Positions 8,230-17,965 of a stretch of DNA of 64,000 nt are shown here, in pieces. The translations under genes and the position numbers were made by a program. The first letter of the stretch is position 1. Every line of letters starts with the position of its first letter. The notes under the pieces are model-generated. The model was not told the origin of the DNA, made no database searches, and saw only the letters and a program-made list of their open reading frames with translations. Location: the NCBI GenBank assembly GCA_942490925.1, contig CALNYX010000017.1, positions 806,001-870,000 of the forward strand, read 5' to 3'. The DNA is from CALNYX01 sp942490925. GTDB taxonomy: Bacteria; Chlamydiota; Chlamydiia; Chlamydiales; JAAKFR01.

Positions 8230-10325
8230 GGCCTCCAATTTAGAGTTTGTTCATCGAAAAGGTGAGCAAATGGGGAGAGATCACTCGCTTTAGCTTCAAT
8301 CAAACGAAGAAGCGATGCGAGACGATCAAAACGCTCGGGATGGATCACCCGCTCCCGCTGCATCACCGTTGCTCCAAAGAGGATCAAGGTGAGTTGTTCA
8401 ACATCCAAAGGCTCACCACGAGCCAACAGAGCGATCAATCCAACAGTTTCCACAGCTGTAACATCCAACCCATCTTTTGAGGTTAAACTCATAAACGTTG
8501 GCTGGGTAATCTCAATGAGTTTCAACTCAATGAAACGGTAGACCAGTGAGAGGAAGTCTAAACGCTCTATGTAGGAAAGATTGGCTTTGTGATCAAAGAA
8601 CGTTATGTGGACTTGGGCAACAAGCTGTTGCATAAATTGAGGAAAGAGCCTCTTCTTGATCTCTGAAGGGAAATAGTAGCCCGTACTCTCATCAGCTAAA
8701 TGGTGTAAAAGATGGTCAACAAACCCTTTTGCATCATCCAACTCTTTATACATCCCACACTGATTGAAAAAATCTGTATCTTGGGCGAGCGTGACAACTG
8801 TTAACACAGATGCAAACTCAGCCTGCCTAGCGAGCTCTTCAACTGCTAGACAGCGTGCATGCTCTTTCCAAGAGGTACGATCTTGCAAGTTGACAAGCAG
8901 ATGAGACCCTTCAAGCGCATGCAAATAGACATGAAACTCTTCAGTGACTGCAGCTTTATGGATCAACTGTTGAGAGATCGGCGCAGCCATGCGCAAAATG
9001 TGAATACGCTTCTCTCCATTGACAAGCGTCACTTCAACTTCCGGCATGTTCCCTTGCATCAAAGGATCAAAAACACGTGGCTGCTCATCTCGAATCAAGT
9101 CCAATGCTTTGAAGACTGGTCCACTTGGATGTTTTGCAAACTCATGCGCTAGCGCCTTATTTGCCTCAACGAGTTGATCTGAAAGCTTCTGCTCTTTATG
9201 CGGATGCTCTCTTGTAATCAACTCTTGTAAAGCCCCTTTAAGCTCGTTGCGATCCGGTCCCAATGTATAGGAGGCCAGAACAAGGGATGACACTAAAGCC
9301 ATTAACTGCTTGAAAAAAGGTTTGGAGTCCGGAGCGCCATAAACCTGAAAACGTTGATACTCTCGATTGGTCAAAACGGCGCGCAAGAAGAGCTGAAAGT
9401 CATGGAAATAGTGGTGAGCACCCTTAGCAGAAAATTGACGAATCAAATTGCGGGGATTTCCAGCCAGCATCAACGCCATCACACTATTATGCACAAGAGC
9501 GACGATCTCCATCTCTCGGTAGCGCATTGCTTCTCTATAAAACTTCTCTACCTGAACATGACACTCCTTGAGGATATTGCGAGCTAAAAGATGTAGAGCC
9601 CTATCTTCCCAGTTTTTAACCTGCAAAAGTGGATCCTCACCAAAGTATTCTCCAGAAAATTCCCCAAAATTACAGGCTAACTTGATATTCCTTGCGAGCT
9701 CAAAGCTGTAAAAATCATGCCCCGCTTCGTTTTTCAAATAGAAAAGCTCATAGAGATGGTCTCTTTGAATGACCCCGAGATCATTTAAGATATGAACCCC
9801 AGCAACCTCTTCAATCGTATCCTGAGTAAGCAGTCCCTCCATCTCAGCTTGCAATGCACGCTCCTCTTTAGGAGTCTGCGTCGGCTTAACCGGAGCTTTT
9901 GCAAAATCTTGAAAGATCTCGCGGATCACCTTATTCCGGTAGAAGTCCTGCAAATTGCGATATTCAGAAAAATCACTCACCCGCTCCTTAAATAGGAGAC
10001 CGAGCCGATCAATCTTCTTTGTTGCCTCTCCAACCAACACCATCACAGTATTGATTCCTTCAACAAGACGGCGAGGTTCCCCTCCACCTTTCATTCTTTG
10101 ATAAAACGTTTGAAGATAAGCATGCACAGACCTAAACGTCTCACGGATTACTTCAGCCGTCTGCTCATCAGCGCCTGCTTGTAACCAGTACTCTTCTGGC
10201 TTTTGCTCTTTGTGAGCAACAAGCAAGGAATCTTCTGTAACCTCGAGTTCTTCTAATGAATCGACGTCCATTACAGCGTTTAAATTCTCTAACGCATCTA
10301 GTATTGCTAAGCCTTTCTCAGTCAT
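8220..10325 (-). CDS. Conserved chlamydial hypothetical protein (possible CT837 equivalent)
   Basis: This is a 701-residue soluble protein with no signal peptide or membrane segment and a mostly helical, charged composition. I do not recognise a domain. Its place beside the LptF/G pair and the tilS-ftsH block suggests it is the equivalent of C. trachomatis CT837, which lies between pheS and the permease genes. That equivalence is inferred from position and approximate size, not from alignment. It is convergent with the M32 peptidase (10-bp overlap) and has its own 252-bp upstream region. Function is unknown. Confidence 0.8.
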   Translation of the reverse strand: MTEKGLAILDALENLNAVMDVDSLEELEVTEDSLLVAHKEQKPEEYWLQAGADEQTAEVIRETFRSVHAYLQTFYQRMKGGGEPRRLVEGINTVMVLVGEATKKIDRLGLLFKERVSDFSEYRNLQDFYRNKVIREIFQDFAKAPVKPTQTPKEERALQAEMEGLLTQDTIEEVAGVHILNDLGVIQRDHLYELFYLKNEAGHDFYSFELARNIKLACNFGEFSGEYFGEDPLLQVKNWEDRALHLLARNILKECHVQVEKFYREAMRYREMEIVALVHNSVMALMLAGNPRNLIRQFSAKGAHHYFHDFQLFLRAVLTNREYQRFQVYGAPDSKPFFKQLMALVSSLVLASYTLGPDRNELKGALQELITREHPHKEQKLSDQLVEANKALAHEFAKHPSGPVFKALDLIRDEQPRVFDPLMQGNMPEVEVTLVNGEKRIHILRMAAPISQQLIHKAAVTEEFHVYLHALEGSHLLVNLQDRTSWKEHARCLAVEELARQAEFASVLTVVTLAQDTDFFNQCGMYKELDDAKGFVDHLLHHLADESTGYYFPSEIKKRLFPQFMQQLVAQVHITFFDHKANLSYIERLDFLSLVYRFIELKLIEITQPTFMSLTSKDGLDVTAVETVGLIALLARGEPLDVEQLTLILFGATVMQRERVIHPERFDRLASLLRLIEAKASDLSPFAHLFDEQTLNWRPQI

Positions 10326-10577
10326 GATAAAACACTCCTGCTAAGGACATTATCCTATAATTCTTATTATCTCTTATTTTAGATAAAAAAGATAAAACAT
10401 TTATTTAGAATAACCTAGATCTTTATAGAACCTAAAAACCTACACACCAAAGAGTTGGCAATAACAGAACTCTTGCTGTTGATTTTTTCTTAACGAAAAA
10501 AGGAGTATTTCTGTATAAAGAATTGATAAAGGATTTTAGCTCCCCTATCCCCTAAGGAGGGAAGCGATTGGGGGATC
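10326..10577. other. Intergenic region upstream of the CT837-like gene
   Basis: This is a 252-bp AT-rich stretch between two reverse-strand genes. It should contain the promoter of the 701-residue gene. At 10572-10604 a hairpin with a 7-bp core stem (TCTTACA/TGTAAGA) and flanking G/C-rich pairs spans the tdk stop codon. On the plus strand it is followed by five T residues, but no plus-strand gene precedes it. No ORF worth calling was seen. Confidence 0.4.
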
Positions 10578-11201
10578 TTACACGGATGTAAGACTCCCCA
10601 ATTTTTCTACCTCTAAATCTTCCATCGAAAACCCAGCTTCTTGCAGTTGAGTTTGATAGCAGAAGTAGCATGCGGGGAAGTATTTTTCGTCAGCACCTAA
10701 ATCAACCACCTCTCCAGTGATTGTCGCCTTTCCATTCACGTGGCGGATATTGACAATTGCCTTCCGATTGCAGAAGTGGCATGTAGACTTCACCTCTTCG
10801 ATAGAATCAGCGACTTCCATCAGTCGCTTAGAGCCCTCGAACAGCTGCGTGCGAAAATCTGTGCGTAATCCATAGCAGATCACAGGAATCTTTTGCTGCA
10901 AAGTGATCTGGCGGAGTTGATTAATGATATGGGCCGACATAAATTGCGCTTCGTCAACAAGAATACAGTCGATCTCCTTAAACTCAAAGAGGAGCAAATT
11001 TGTATTGGCATCGACAAGAATATCAGCCTCCTTTTGAAGACCTGCGCGAGATTTAATGCTATTTTTGTCATAGCGATCATCAAAGCCAGGCTTGATCAAT
11101 AAGATCTTCTTTCCCTGTTGCCGATAATTATGGGCAACAGCGAGTAAATTAAGTGTCTTAGCACTGCCCACTGAGCCGTGTCGAAAATAGAGTTTGGCCA
11201 T
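10578..11201 (-). CDS. tdk: Thymidine kinase (type II, Tdk)
   Basis: Tdk phosphorylates thymidine to dTMP in nucleotide salvage. The protein has 207 residues. The P-loop HGSVGSAKT near the N-terminus is a variant of the usual type II motif. Walker B plus catalytic acid is DEAQF (about residues 82-86), followed by the lasso and a C-terminal zinc-binding domain with CHFC and CYFC pairs. Its start overlaps the stop of the upstream HAD gene by 1 nt (TAATG), so the two are probably co-transcribed. I recall C. trachomatis as lacking thymidine kinase, so the gene is part of the extra metabolic capacity here. Confidence 0.93.
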   Translation of the reverse strand: MAKLYFRHGSVGSAKTLNLLAVAHNYRQQGKKILLIKPGFDDRYDKNSIKSRAGLQKEADILVDANTNLLLFEFKEIDCILVDEAQFMSAHIINQLRQITLQQKIPVICYGLRTDFRTQLFEGSKRLMEVADSIEEVKSTCHFCNRKAIVNIRHVNGKATITGEVVDLGADEKYFPACYFCYQTQLQEAGFSMEDLEVEKLGSLTSV

Positions 11202-11968
11202 TACCGTTCTACCAGTTGTTTTGCTTCATGATCGGACAAAATTTTCTTAAAATAGTTAAATTGCATATTTGCAATATCTGCGCGGAAAGCCTTCACCTTC
11301 GCATCTAAAAAGCCGTAGCGGAGGCCCAAAAAGGGAATTCCCCTCTCTTCACAGGCAACCTCTACTTCTCGCAAATTGTTAGATTTATCGTTGATAAACA
11401 CGATCCGCTTTGGATAAAAATCCAATTGATTAAAGAGCTTTAAAAGCGCTTTACCCTTATGTGTTCCAGAGGTAAAAAGCACACCCTGCCTAAAAAGAAT
11501 AGCTCTTGGGTTAAGCAGAGGGATATCCTCTGCAGTCATCGCAGAGGAAGAGAGATCGATGTCGATATCAAGCAATTGATAAATTGTCCGTGTTGCAAGG
11601 CCAAGCCCACGTGTTGTTAATCCCATCACAACAAAATGTTCTTGCAATTGCTTTACAATCTCAGGGATTTGAGGTTCAACAGGTTTCACTTTTGTCACAT
11701 TTTGCACTGCTTCCCATTCTGCAAGTGCACGTTCCAAAGCCTCTTGTTGATCACACCCTTGCTGCTCAAAATACCACTTACGTCGATGTGAGAACCATTG
11801 ATCCGAGCCGACTTCTTGAGCCGTCGTGATCAACGTATTATCGATGTCTAAAATCAAAAGCGTATCTGGCTGAGCATATTCTTTGATCTCTTCAAAGTGA
11901 GAAACTTCGATAATTTTTCCAAACAGAGTGCTTGAAATCGCGAGGAAGAGGATAAAGGCTTTAAGCAT
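11201..11968 (-). CDS. Exported HAD-superfamily protein, DUF2608-like
   Basis: This 255-residue protein has a clear N-terminal signal peptide (MLKAFILFLAISSTLFGK) and is then probably periplasmic or secreted. The HAD phosphatase motif I is DIDNTL (about residues 41-46), motif II is probably within VMGLTTRG, and motif III/IV probably within KRIVFINDKSNN. This pattern matches the DUF2608 group that I recall mostly from intracellular bacteria (Legionella, Coxiella, chlamydiae). The substrate is unknown. It sits immediately upstream of tdk with a 1-nt overlap; a link to nucleotide salvage, such as removing phosphate from a nucleotide before uptake, is only a guess. Confidence 0.75.
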   Translation of the reverse strand: MLKAFILFLAISSTLFGKIIEVSHFEEIKEYAQPDTLLILDIDNTLITTAQEVGSDQWFSHRRKWYFEQQGCDQQEALERALAEWEAVQNVTKVKPVEPQIPEIVKQLQEHFVVMGLTTRGLGLATRTIYQLLDIDIDLSSSAMTAEDIPLLNPRAILFRQGVLFTSGTHKGKALLKLFNQLDFYPKRIVFINDKSNNLREVEVACEERGIPFLGLRYGFLDAKVKAFRADIANMQFNYFKKILSDHEAKQLVER

Positions 11969-12046
11969 GGTGATCTCCTTAAGCTTTGAGCCTTTCTACA
12001 AAAACTTTGTAAAGATGTCAATAATTTTGATTGAAATGAGAGTTTC

Positions 12047-12313
12047 TCAATTGATCTTTAGAGCCTGTTTTGACGGCTCGATAAAGATGCGATCTAAAAG
12101 GAGCTTGCCGGCTAGACCGACAACTAGAGGTGTAGCGAGTCCCCCAAATGCAATTCCTAGCCTTCCTAGGCTTGAGACACCAGGAGGCAAGCAAGCAGCC
12201 AAAGCGATGATCCCAATAGCGACAGCAATGGCTACTACCATGCCTGTAATCCCAACATTCTCACGAATATCCTGATTATACCGCCACGTCTGTGTAGAAT
12301 TAATTGTTTCCAT
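12047..12313 (-). CDS. Small two-helix membrane protein
   Basis: This is an 88-residue protein with two hydrophobic stretches (about residues 21-42 and 48-72) separated by a Pro/Gly-rich turn, so it is likely an integral membrane protein. The N-terminus METINSTQTWRY is polar. I recognise no family. It lies between the exported HAD gene and a very large helical protein, all on the reverse strand. Small paired-helix membrane proteins in chlamydiae are sometimes inclusion-membrane proteins, but the helices here are not the typical bilobed Inc pattern beyond doubt. Confidence 0.55.
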   Translation of the reverse strand: METINSTQTWRYNQDIRENVGITGMVVAIAVAIGIIALAACLPPGVSSLGRLGIAFGGLATPLVVGLAGKLLLDRIFIEPSKQALKIN

Positions 12314-12356
12314 AAGTTAATTATACCAACTATTTATTAAGATATAATAAATAGAC

Positions 12357-15300
12357 TTACTCTAAAAATGAGCTGAGGGCATCAACAAATTCCTCCGATC
12401 TTACCGTGCTTGCTGCAGAGACTTTGAGCTCATCAGGCGCTTTAAGTCCGCTGATAGCAATTAGAGCTTCTGCTACCTCATGCGGGAGCCTCCCATCAAC
12501 ACTAGAAGAAGAAGCCTTTATCCATCGTTCAATTGTAGCAACCATATCGTTCTCTTCTGCAGCAACTTCCTGAACCGGGTGCTCAGCTTCAGTAGTTGGT
12601 GTCTCAACTACTTTTGCAATGATTTCTTCTACGATACTATGGATAAAAGCTTTATCCACTACTTCTGGAGCAACTTCCTGAACCGGGTGCTCAGCTTCAG
12701 TAGTTGGTGCCTCAGCGACCTCTCCATTAATAGGCCTCGAACTAGTGCAGGATGCTGAGGGTTCATCTACACGCACATCGCTTGGAACATTCGAAGAGCC
12801 AGAAGATGAGTCAAGCAGATGCTCTAAATGAAAGCGGAGATCAGCCTCAGTTTTAAGAGTTTTAAAAGCATCCAATTGATCTAGCTCTCTTACTTCGTTA
12901 TAAAGAGCTACTGCATCTTCCTCCTTCAACAGCCGCTCAATAAGAGGACCTGCAACAGGCAGTTTCAACTGTTTAAGCTTATGAAGAACTAGATACGGAT
13001 TCTTTAAATCTACTAGCACCTCTATGGCAATCTCGTCGATTATAAAACCGTATGTCTGAAGGCCTTTAGCACATGCAAAAGCTCTCTTATTGCGTCGACT
13101 CCATTTCATAAGCGCAACAAGTTCCGGAAATTCAAGTGTGCGCTTCAAATGCTTTTTAACTTGAGCAAAATAGGAGACTCTCTCATCAACTGGAATGGTG
13201 CGTAAAATGTTTACCCACTCGTTAATTTGACTCTGGTCAGTTGGAATGCGGATGAACTCAAAGAACTTGTAGCTAAACTTTCTACTCTTCTTGTCTAGAC
13301 CATCCATCACAGCTCTAGCCCACAGCTGCTGTTCATCACTCAATGAAAGCAGAAAAAGTTTTTCAAACATTGATCGAAGCGTGCGGTATTCCTGTTCTCT
13401 AGACTGCAGTTGTAAGCGCGTCTTGGTAACCCACCTCTCTTGCTCCTTATGTAGGTCCCGCAACTGAACCTTAAAGTTATTTAAAGCACGTTGTTTTCTC
13501 TCGCTTAATTCCTGCATAAGGTGTCCATGGAACTCCTTACTATCGGGAGCTAGCTCAACCCGCTGAAGTGCTTGTTGCATTGTTGCATCTAAAAAGGCCA
13601 TCCCCTGTTTATTAACCAATTCCCAAAGCCGCTGTTCCAAACCATCTATATACTCTTGAAAAATACGTTCTTCTGCTTCTTTTGCTCTGACTTCCATCCC
13701 CTTACTTGCATTAACAAAACCGATATGGAGTGGATTAGTAGGTGCGATATGATACGCAACTGTGTAGTAATGCATGATCTGGATGATCAAACTAGGGTTA
13801 GGAGACTTGGAAAGCGTCGCTTTTATAGTTTGAAGCATCTTGAGCTGAGAATCTCTCGGTACGACAGTTACTGCTTCAATCATCTCTGAAAAATCTTGCA
13901 TTGTTGGTGCAAAAGATTGAACTGTTGTCACAACATTTTGCCGCACCTTGCGTGTAAGCCCAGCAACTGCACAGAAAATACGGACATAATTTTTTTGATT
14001 ATAACGCTGGATGAGACTATTTTTAAAAGCTCCCGCTGTTTGACTCGCCCCTTTATAATCGAGCAATTGCTGTAAAGCAGCAGAGACTAACTGTGAGCGC
14101 TCTCTTGGATGGCGATCGACTACATCACTCTGGATAGAAAACCAGTTTACAAGTCTGATAATCTGATTACGCCTTTCAGAAGAGAGCTTTCCAAGAGAAC
14201 AGACAAGACGCGCTTGTTCAGGGCGACTTAGACAAATGCCACTTAACGAAATCCAATCGGGTTCTACTTGTTCAGCTTGCCCTTTGGCCTGTTGGAGCTT
14301 TTGAATCGCAGTACATGCGATTTTCCGACATGAAGGGTCAGCAAGTCCCTCCTGAACCTCTTTTGAAGATTGACCAACCTTTTCAAGAGTTTCGATTAAA
14401 CAGGGAATATCCCTTTTTAAGAAATCAAATGTCTTTAAGATCCCTGCTCGGTATTTGGGGCGTAGACAACCGATTAGAGTAATTAAATGGGCGACTTGCC
14501 TAGCATGATTGCAATGCGCGATAAATGGTACAACAGACTCAAGCAGTGCTGGCTGGTCTTCTTCTTTTAAGAGGCTAAGATTCATAGTTGCAAAGTTTCC
14601 AACATCTGCAGGAAGCAATTGATCTCTATGCCGATTAAACTCTTTGAGCTCCCAAGCTGAAACTTCACACGAAGCTTTAACAAAAGCATCTAGGCAAGGC
14701 ATGACTATAGACTCAGTAACAAGCAATAATCCCTTGATAATTAGCTCACTATCCTCAATAAATTCATTTTCAACGAGCCACTTATAGGCATAACATCCAA
14801 CTCGTACCTCACGTCTTTCAGAGCTTTCTATTCCTGTCATCACTAAGTCCAGATCCTCAGGATGATTAGAAAGCCACTTCACCCGCTCTACTAATCGATT
14901 GGGTGGGAAACGGCTAACGATTCCCATCAGCCGCGTTGCGTTCACTACTGTGAGTTGAGACTTAAGCATCCTCACCACTTCCATTTGCTTATCTCGGGGG
15001 TGAACAATTGCTATACCATTCAAAATTGCCGCAATTTCCCTTCCCCCTTTGCAACTTTGCAAAAGAGGGTTGAGCTGGCTCATAATCGCCCTACGTTGAA
15101 TTGAATACAGCCCAGCAACAGCAGAAACAACCAGAGGAAGTTCCCCCTCGCCACATTTGTCATAAGGAACAACCGATAAACCACTTTTACAGTCATCTGG
15201 CGCAAACTGACTCACAGCTGATATGATATGAGGAAGATCCGCTCCATTTAACCCCTTATCAAGGACTGAGTTAACAGCAGAAATCACCTCTTTTAACCTT

Positions 15301-15896
15301 TTGATCTCAACGTTGACTAAAGCTGTAAACAGTTGCTCAAATTCATCGATTTCCTCAAACAACTTAAGTATTTTTGTTTTGCTGATCCATTCAATGATTT
15401 GCGGGGAAGAAGAACCATATTTCCCTAGAATTGTGATAAGTTGACCCGTCCGACCTTTAGCGCACCCAAGCTCCCTTAAAAAGGGTCTACAACAACCATA
15501 AATGGCATCTAGCTTCTCATGTGAAATCTCTTTAAGGGCCGTTAAGATAGCTGCAACTTCAGAAATGTCACAGTTGTTGAGGAAAGCATCCACTACATTT
15601 AAAACTTCTGTCTCTATCTCCTTTGGCATCGACTTCATGGCCGTTAAAATAGCTCTGACTATCCTTTCAGTGACCTCATCATTATTGGTGATAAACATGC
15701 TAATCCAAAAATGAAATGTCTCTGAAACTTCAAATTCATACCCAGGAGTATTCATGTCAAACACCCTAGTCATCCAATTTGAGTTCGGAATAACAAGCAC
15801 AGGTACATCTTGAACATGTTGGATTGCCGCTCCTGCTGAGAACAAGCAGTTAGCACGCATTGTACCTAAAAGACCATCACCTACAGAAAGTGCCAT
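12357..15896 (-). CDS. Large helical-repeat protein, unknown function
   Basis: This is a 1179-residue protein without an obvious signal peptide or membrane helix. From about residue 60 to 700 it is built of repeated ~35-40-residue helical units of the type xxIISAVxxFxPxxxxxxL, resembling HEAT- or Armadillo-like solenoids. About residues 730-850 look like a charged coiled coil. The C-terminal ~150 residues are low-complexity and acidic, with a duplicated stretch containing TTEAEHPVQEV. The architecture suits a scaffold or secreted effector, but no catalytic motif is visible. The 397-residue gene at 18.4 kb has similar units and may be a smaller relative. Confidence 0.75.
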   Translation of the reverse strand: MALSVGDGLLGTMRANCLFSAGAAIQHVQDVPVLVIPNSNWMTRVFDMNTPGYEFEVSETFHFWISMFITNNDEVTERIVRAILTAMKSMPKEIETEVLNVVDAFLNNCDISEVAAILTALKEISHEKLDAIYGCCRPFLRELGCAKGRTGQLITILGKYGSSSPQIIEWISKTKILKLFEEIDEFEQLFTALVNVEIKRLKEVISAVNSVLDKGLNGADLPHIISAVSQFAPDDCKSGLSVVPYDKCGEGELPLVVSAVAGLYSIQRRAIMSQLNPLLQSCKGGREIAAILNGIAIVHPRDKQMEVVRMLKSQLTVVNATRLMGIVSRFPPNRLVERVKWLSNHPEDLDLVMTGIESSERREVRVGCYAYKWLVENEFIEDSELIIKGLLLVTESIVMPCLDAFVKASCEVSAWELKEFNRHRDQLLPADVGNFATMNLSLLKEEDQPALLESVVPFIAHCNHARQVAHLITLIGCLRPKYRAGILKTFDFLKRDIPCLIETLEKVGQSSKEVQEGLADPSCRKIACTAIQKLQQAKGQAEQVEPDWISLSGICLSRPEQARLVCSLGKLSSERRNQIIRLVNWFSIQSDVVDRHPRERSQLVSAALQQLLDYKGASQTAGAFKNSLIQRYNQKNYVRIFCAVAGLTRKVRQNVVTTVQSFAPTMQDFSEMIEAVTVVPRDSQLKMLQTIKATLSKSPNPSLIIQIMHYYTVAYHIAPTNPLHIGFVNASKGMEVRAKEAEERIFQEYIDGLEQRLWELVNKQGMAFLDATMQQALQRVELAPDSKEFHGHLMQELSERKQRALNNFKVQLRDLHKEQERWVTKTRLQLQSREQEYRTLRSMFEKLFLLSLSDEQQLWARAVMDGLDKKSRKFSYKFFEFIRIPTDQSQINEWVNILRTIPVDERVSYFAQVKKHLKRTLEFPELVALMKWSRRNKRAFACAKGLQTYGFIIDEIAIEVLVDLKNPYLVLHKLKQLKLPVAGPLIERLLKEEDAVALYNEVRELDQLDAFKTLKTEADLRFHLEHLLDSSSGSSNVPSDVRVDEPSASCTSSRPINGEVAEAPTTEAEHPVQEVAPEVVDKAFIHSIVEEIIAKVVETPTTEAEHPVQEVAAEENDMVATIERWIKASSSSVDGRLPHEVAEALIAISGLKAPDELKVSAASTVRSEEFVDALSSFLE
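12562..12709 (-). repeat. In-frame 40-bp direct repeat within the 1179-residue gene
   Basis: A 40-nt stretch at 12562-12601 recurs exactly at 12670-12709, offset 108 nt or 36 codons, so the reading frame is kept. Both copies encode TTEAEHPVQEVA near the protein C-terminus, indicating recent in-frame duplication or slippage. Confidence 0.85.
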
Positions 15897-15945
15897 GCTT
15901 TCAACATAGCATATCTTTATTTAACCTTAAAGAAAGTCTAAGTAC

Positions 15946-16995
15946 CTATAAACGCTCAGCAGGAGTCTCAAAGTTTTTGTAGCGCAAAGATGGAAGAGCC
16001 TGTTTGTACTCTTTTTGCAAAAACTCGATCATTTTTTCACGGATAAAGCAACGAAGCTCAAACGTGTCGCCCGCATTTGCACCAGAGACAAGCAAGCGAA
16101 TTTCCACTGTCTGTTCACTCACATTTGTGACATGAACACTGTCAGCGGTTCCACTGTGGAGTGGATGAGAGTCGATCAACTCTTTAAATCGTGCACGTAT
16201 AGCATCAACTGGCACACTATAATCGCAATAGAGAAGCACAGCACCAATCAACTCTGGATCTTCCATATCCCAATTTTGGAACGGTTTTTCAACAAATTCA
16301 GAAGTTGGAATAATCATCCGTTTAAGATCCCATAGACGAACCACAACATACGTCAAGTGGATATGTTCAATCCTTCCAAATTGATCTTGAATAAAAACGG
16401 CATCACCAATTTTCACTGTTTTTGTGAACGCAATTTGAAAGCCTGCAATGCAGTTGAGAAGCACTGGTCGCGCGGCTACACCCATTGCAATTCCTGCGAT
16501 CCCAGCTGAGCTTAAAATTCCAATCCCCACACTCTTAATGTAGGGAAAGATCATGAAAATTCCAGCTAGCGTCAGCAAAAAGATCATGACTATAGCGATG
16601 CGATAGAGAAAGAGAAATTGCGTGATAAGAGCGCCGCTATTCTTACTCTTTTGTCCCACTTTTTCGACTTGAAAGAGATAAGCTCCTTTTGCAACACGCC
16701 CTAAAAACCACCCAAAACTGAGCATCACAGCAGTGAAAATCAACCTGGTTAAGATACCATCGAGCTTCAAATAGGAGCAGGCAAAGTAGGTTGCAAGTTC
16801 GATCAGAATGAGAAAGAGAGGAGGGCGTACCTTCTCAACAACAAATTTCAGGAGTGGAGCAGAGCGAAAAGCGCGACGCAACCCAAACAAAATCAAGAGA
16901 TAAAAGATGTAGGCCAGAACAAAAGCGCCGAGAATAAAGCCGGCATCATAGAGAATAGAATTAAGCGGTGGAAAACAAAAGACATCATCTTGCAT
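15946..16995 (-). CDS. Small-conductance mechanosensitive channel, MscS family
   Basis: This is an inner-membrane channel that releases solutes on osmotic downshock. It has 349 residues with four to five hydrophobic segments in the first ~190. The pore-lining helix is the Gly/Ala-rich GIGILSSAGIAGIAMGVAARP (about residues 155-180), followed by the beta domain (GDAVFIQDQFGRIEHIHLTYVVVR) and the C-terminal alpha/beta domain. It lies 50 bp upstream of the large helical protein and 15 bp downstream of the zeta-like gene, so it may be in one transcript with GNAT-zeta. Confidence 0.92.
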   Translation of the reverse strand: MQDDVFCFPPLNSILYDAGFILGAFVLAYIFYLLILFGLRRAFRSAPLLKFVVEKVRPPLFLILIELATYFACSYLKLDGILTRLIFTAVMLSFGWFLGRVAKGAYLFQVEKVGQKSKNSGALITQFLFLYRIAIVMIFLLTLAGIFMIFPYIKSVGIGILSSAGIAGIAMGVAARPVLLNCIAGFQIAFTKTVKIGDAVFIQDQFGRIEHIHLTYVVVRLWDLKRMIIPTSEFVEKPFQNWDMEDPELIGAVLLYCDYSVPVDAIRARFKELIDSHPLHSGTADSVHVTNVSEQTVEIRLLVSGANAGDTFELRCFIREKMIEFLQKEYKQALPSLRYKNFETPAERL

Positions 16996-17010
16996 GTCTA
17001 CCGTATACCT

Positions 17011-17961
17011 CTATTCACTTTCCTGTGTCAATATTGCAGATGAAGCCCCTTCTAAACTTGATTGCCAATCGCTATTTTTAGCGCAGTTAATCTGACACAT
17101 CTGATTATATTCACTTCTATTGCAAATGGTTAACACACCCTTTTCACCAGCATCCCATGTTGCAGCCAAAACAGCTTCTGTATCCCATTCTGCTCGATAG
17201 TAAAAATCAATGTGATCTACATGCGAAAGATAGTCAACAAGTCGCTGCGGAACCATTTCTCCCTTCTCACAGGTATCCTGTTCAGTCGTTTGAATAAACT
17301 CTTTATCACGCTCTTGAATCGATCTCCATCTCACATCATCTGGCGCAGTTACATGCAACAGCTCAACTCGATAACCTTGTTCTCTAAGAAACTGGAATGT
17401 ATTTTTTGTCAGTGGACTTGATGCGGTCATTCCGTATCCAAAACCGATGCCATCTCGAATCAAACTTCCTGCAATCAGATGTGTTGCGCCGTTAGATGCA
17501 GGTCGCCACTTTGCATAAGCAGCATGATGGACATCTGGCTCTTTTGATTCGCCAATATCGGCTTCCCAAGTCAACTTCATATTTTTCAAACAGACCGCAT
17601 CTGGATCGATATAGGCAAGCTGTTTACCTTCCGCTTTCATCTCTTTTAGACGCGTCTCTAATACATTCGTCTTTCCTGCACCAGGAGCTCCTGCTGTAAA
17701 CAGTGCGAGCTTTTCCTGCACTGGATTCTGCTCCAAAATGTTCTCATAAATAAATCGAATATCTTGATCTAAGCGTCCCATTTCTTCAGAGGAGTAAGCA
17801 ACATTCCTTCCAAAAGCCGTCCCGTTGTACATCTCTGCTACTACAAATTGCGGAACACAGTAGCTAAAATTAGCATTATAAATTCCAGAAAAGTCACACA
17901 CACTAGAAGCCATAAGATTCCCTATTGTAGCGGTTAGAAGAAAGAGTAAGTTTCGAATCAT
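17011..17961 (-). CDS. Zeta-toxin-like P-loop kinase with signal peptide
   Basis: This 316-residue protein starts with a hydrophobic leader (MIRNLLFLLTATIGNLMAS) that looks like a Sec signal. The rest resembles zeta-toxin kinases: Walker A GAPGAGKT (about residue 89), then AYIDPDAV with the conserved acidic residue, and GFGYGMTASSPLTKNTFQFL around the substrate site. Zeta toxins phosphorylate UDP-N-acetylglucosamine in the cytoplasm. A leader on such a kinase suggests action in the periplasm or host, which is unusual. No epsilon-type antitoxin is evident; the adjacent upstream gene is a GNAT acetyltransferase 4 bp away. Confidence 0.75.
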   Translation of the reverse strand: MIRNLLFLLTATIGNLMASSVCDFSGIYNANFSYCVPQFVVAEMYNGTAFGRNVAYSSEEMGRLDQDIRFIYENILEQNPVQEKLALFTAGAPGAGKTNVLETRLKEMKAEGKQLAYIDPDAVCLKNMKLTWEADIGESKEPDVHHAAYAKWRPASNGATHLIAGSLIRDGIGFGYGMTASSPLTKNTFQFLREQGYRVELLHVTAPDDVRWRSIQERDKEFIQTTEQDTCEKGEMVPQRLVDYLSHVDHIDFYYRAEWDTEAVLAATWDAGEKGVLTICNRSEYNQMCQINCAKNSDWQSSLEGASSAILTQESE

Positions 17962-17965
17962 GCGG

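Noticed and set aside
10572..10604. Hairpin at the tdk 3' end as a tdk terminator
   Set aside because: The T-run follows the stem on the opposite strand from tdk, so it is not a normal terminator for that gene.
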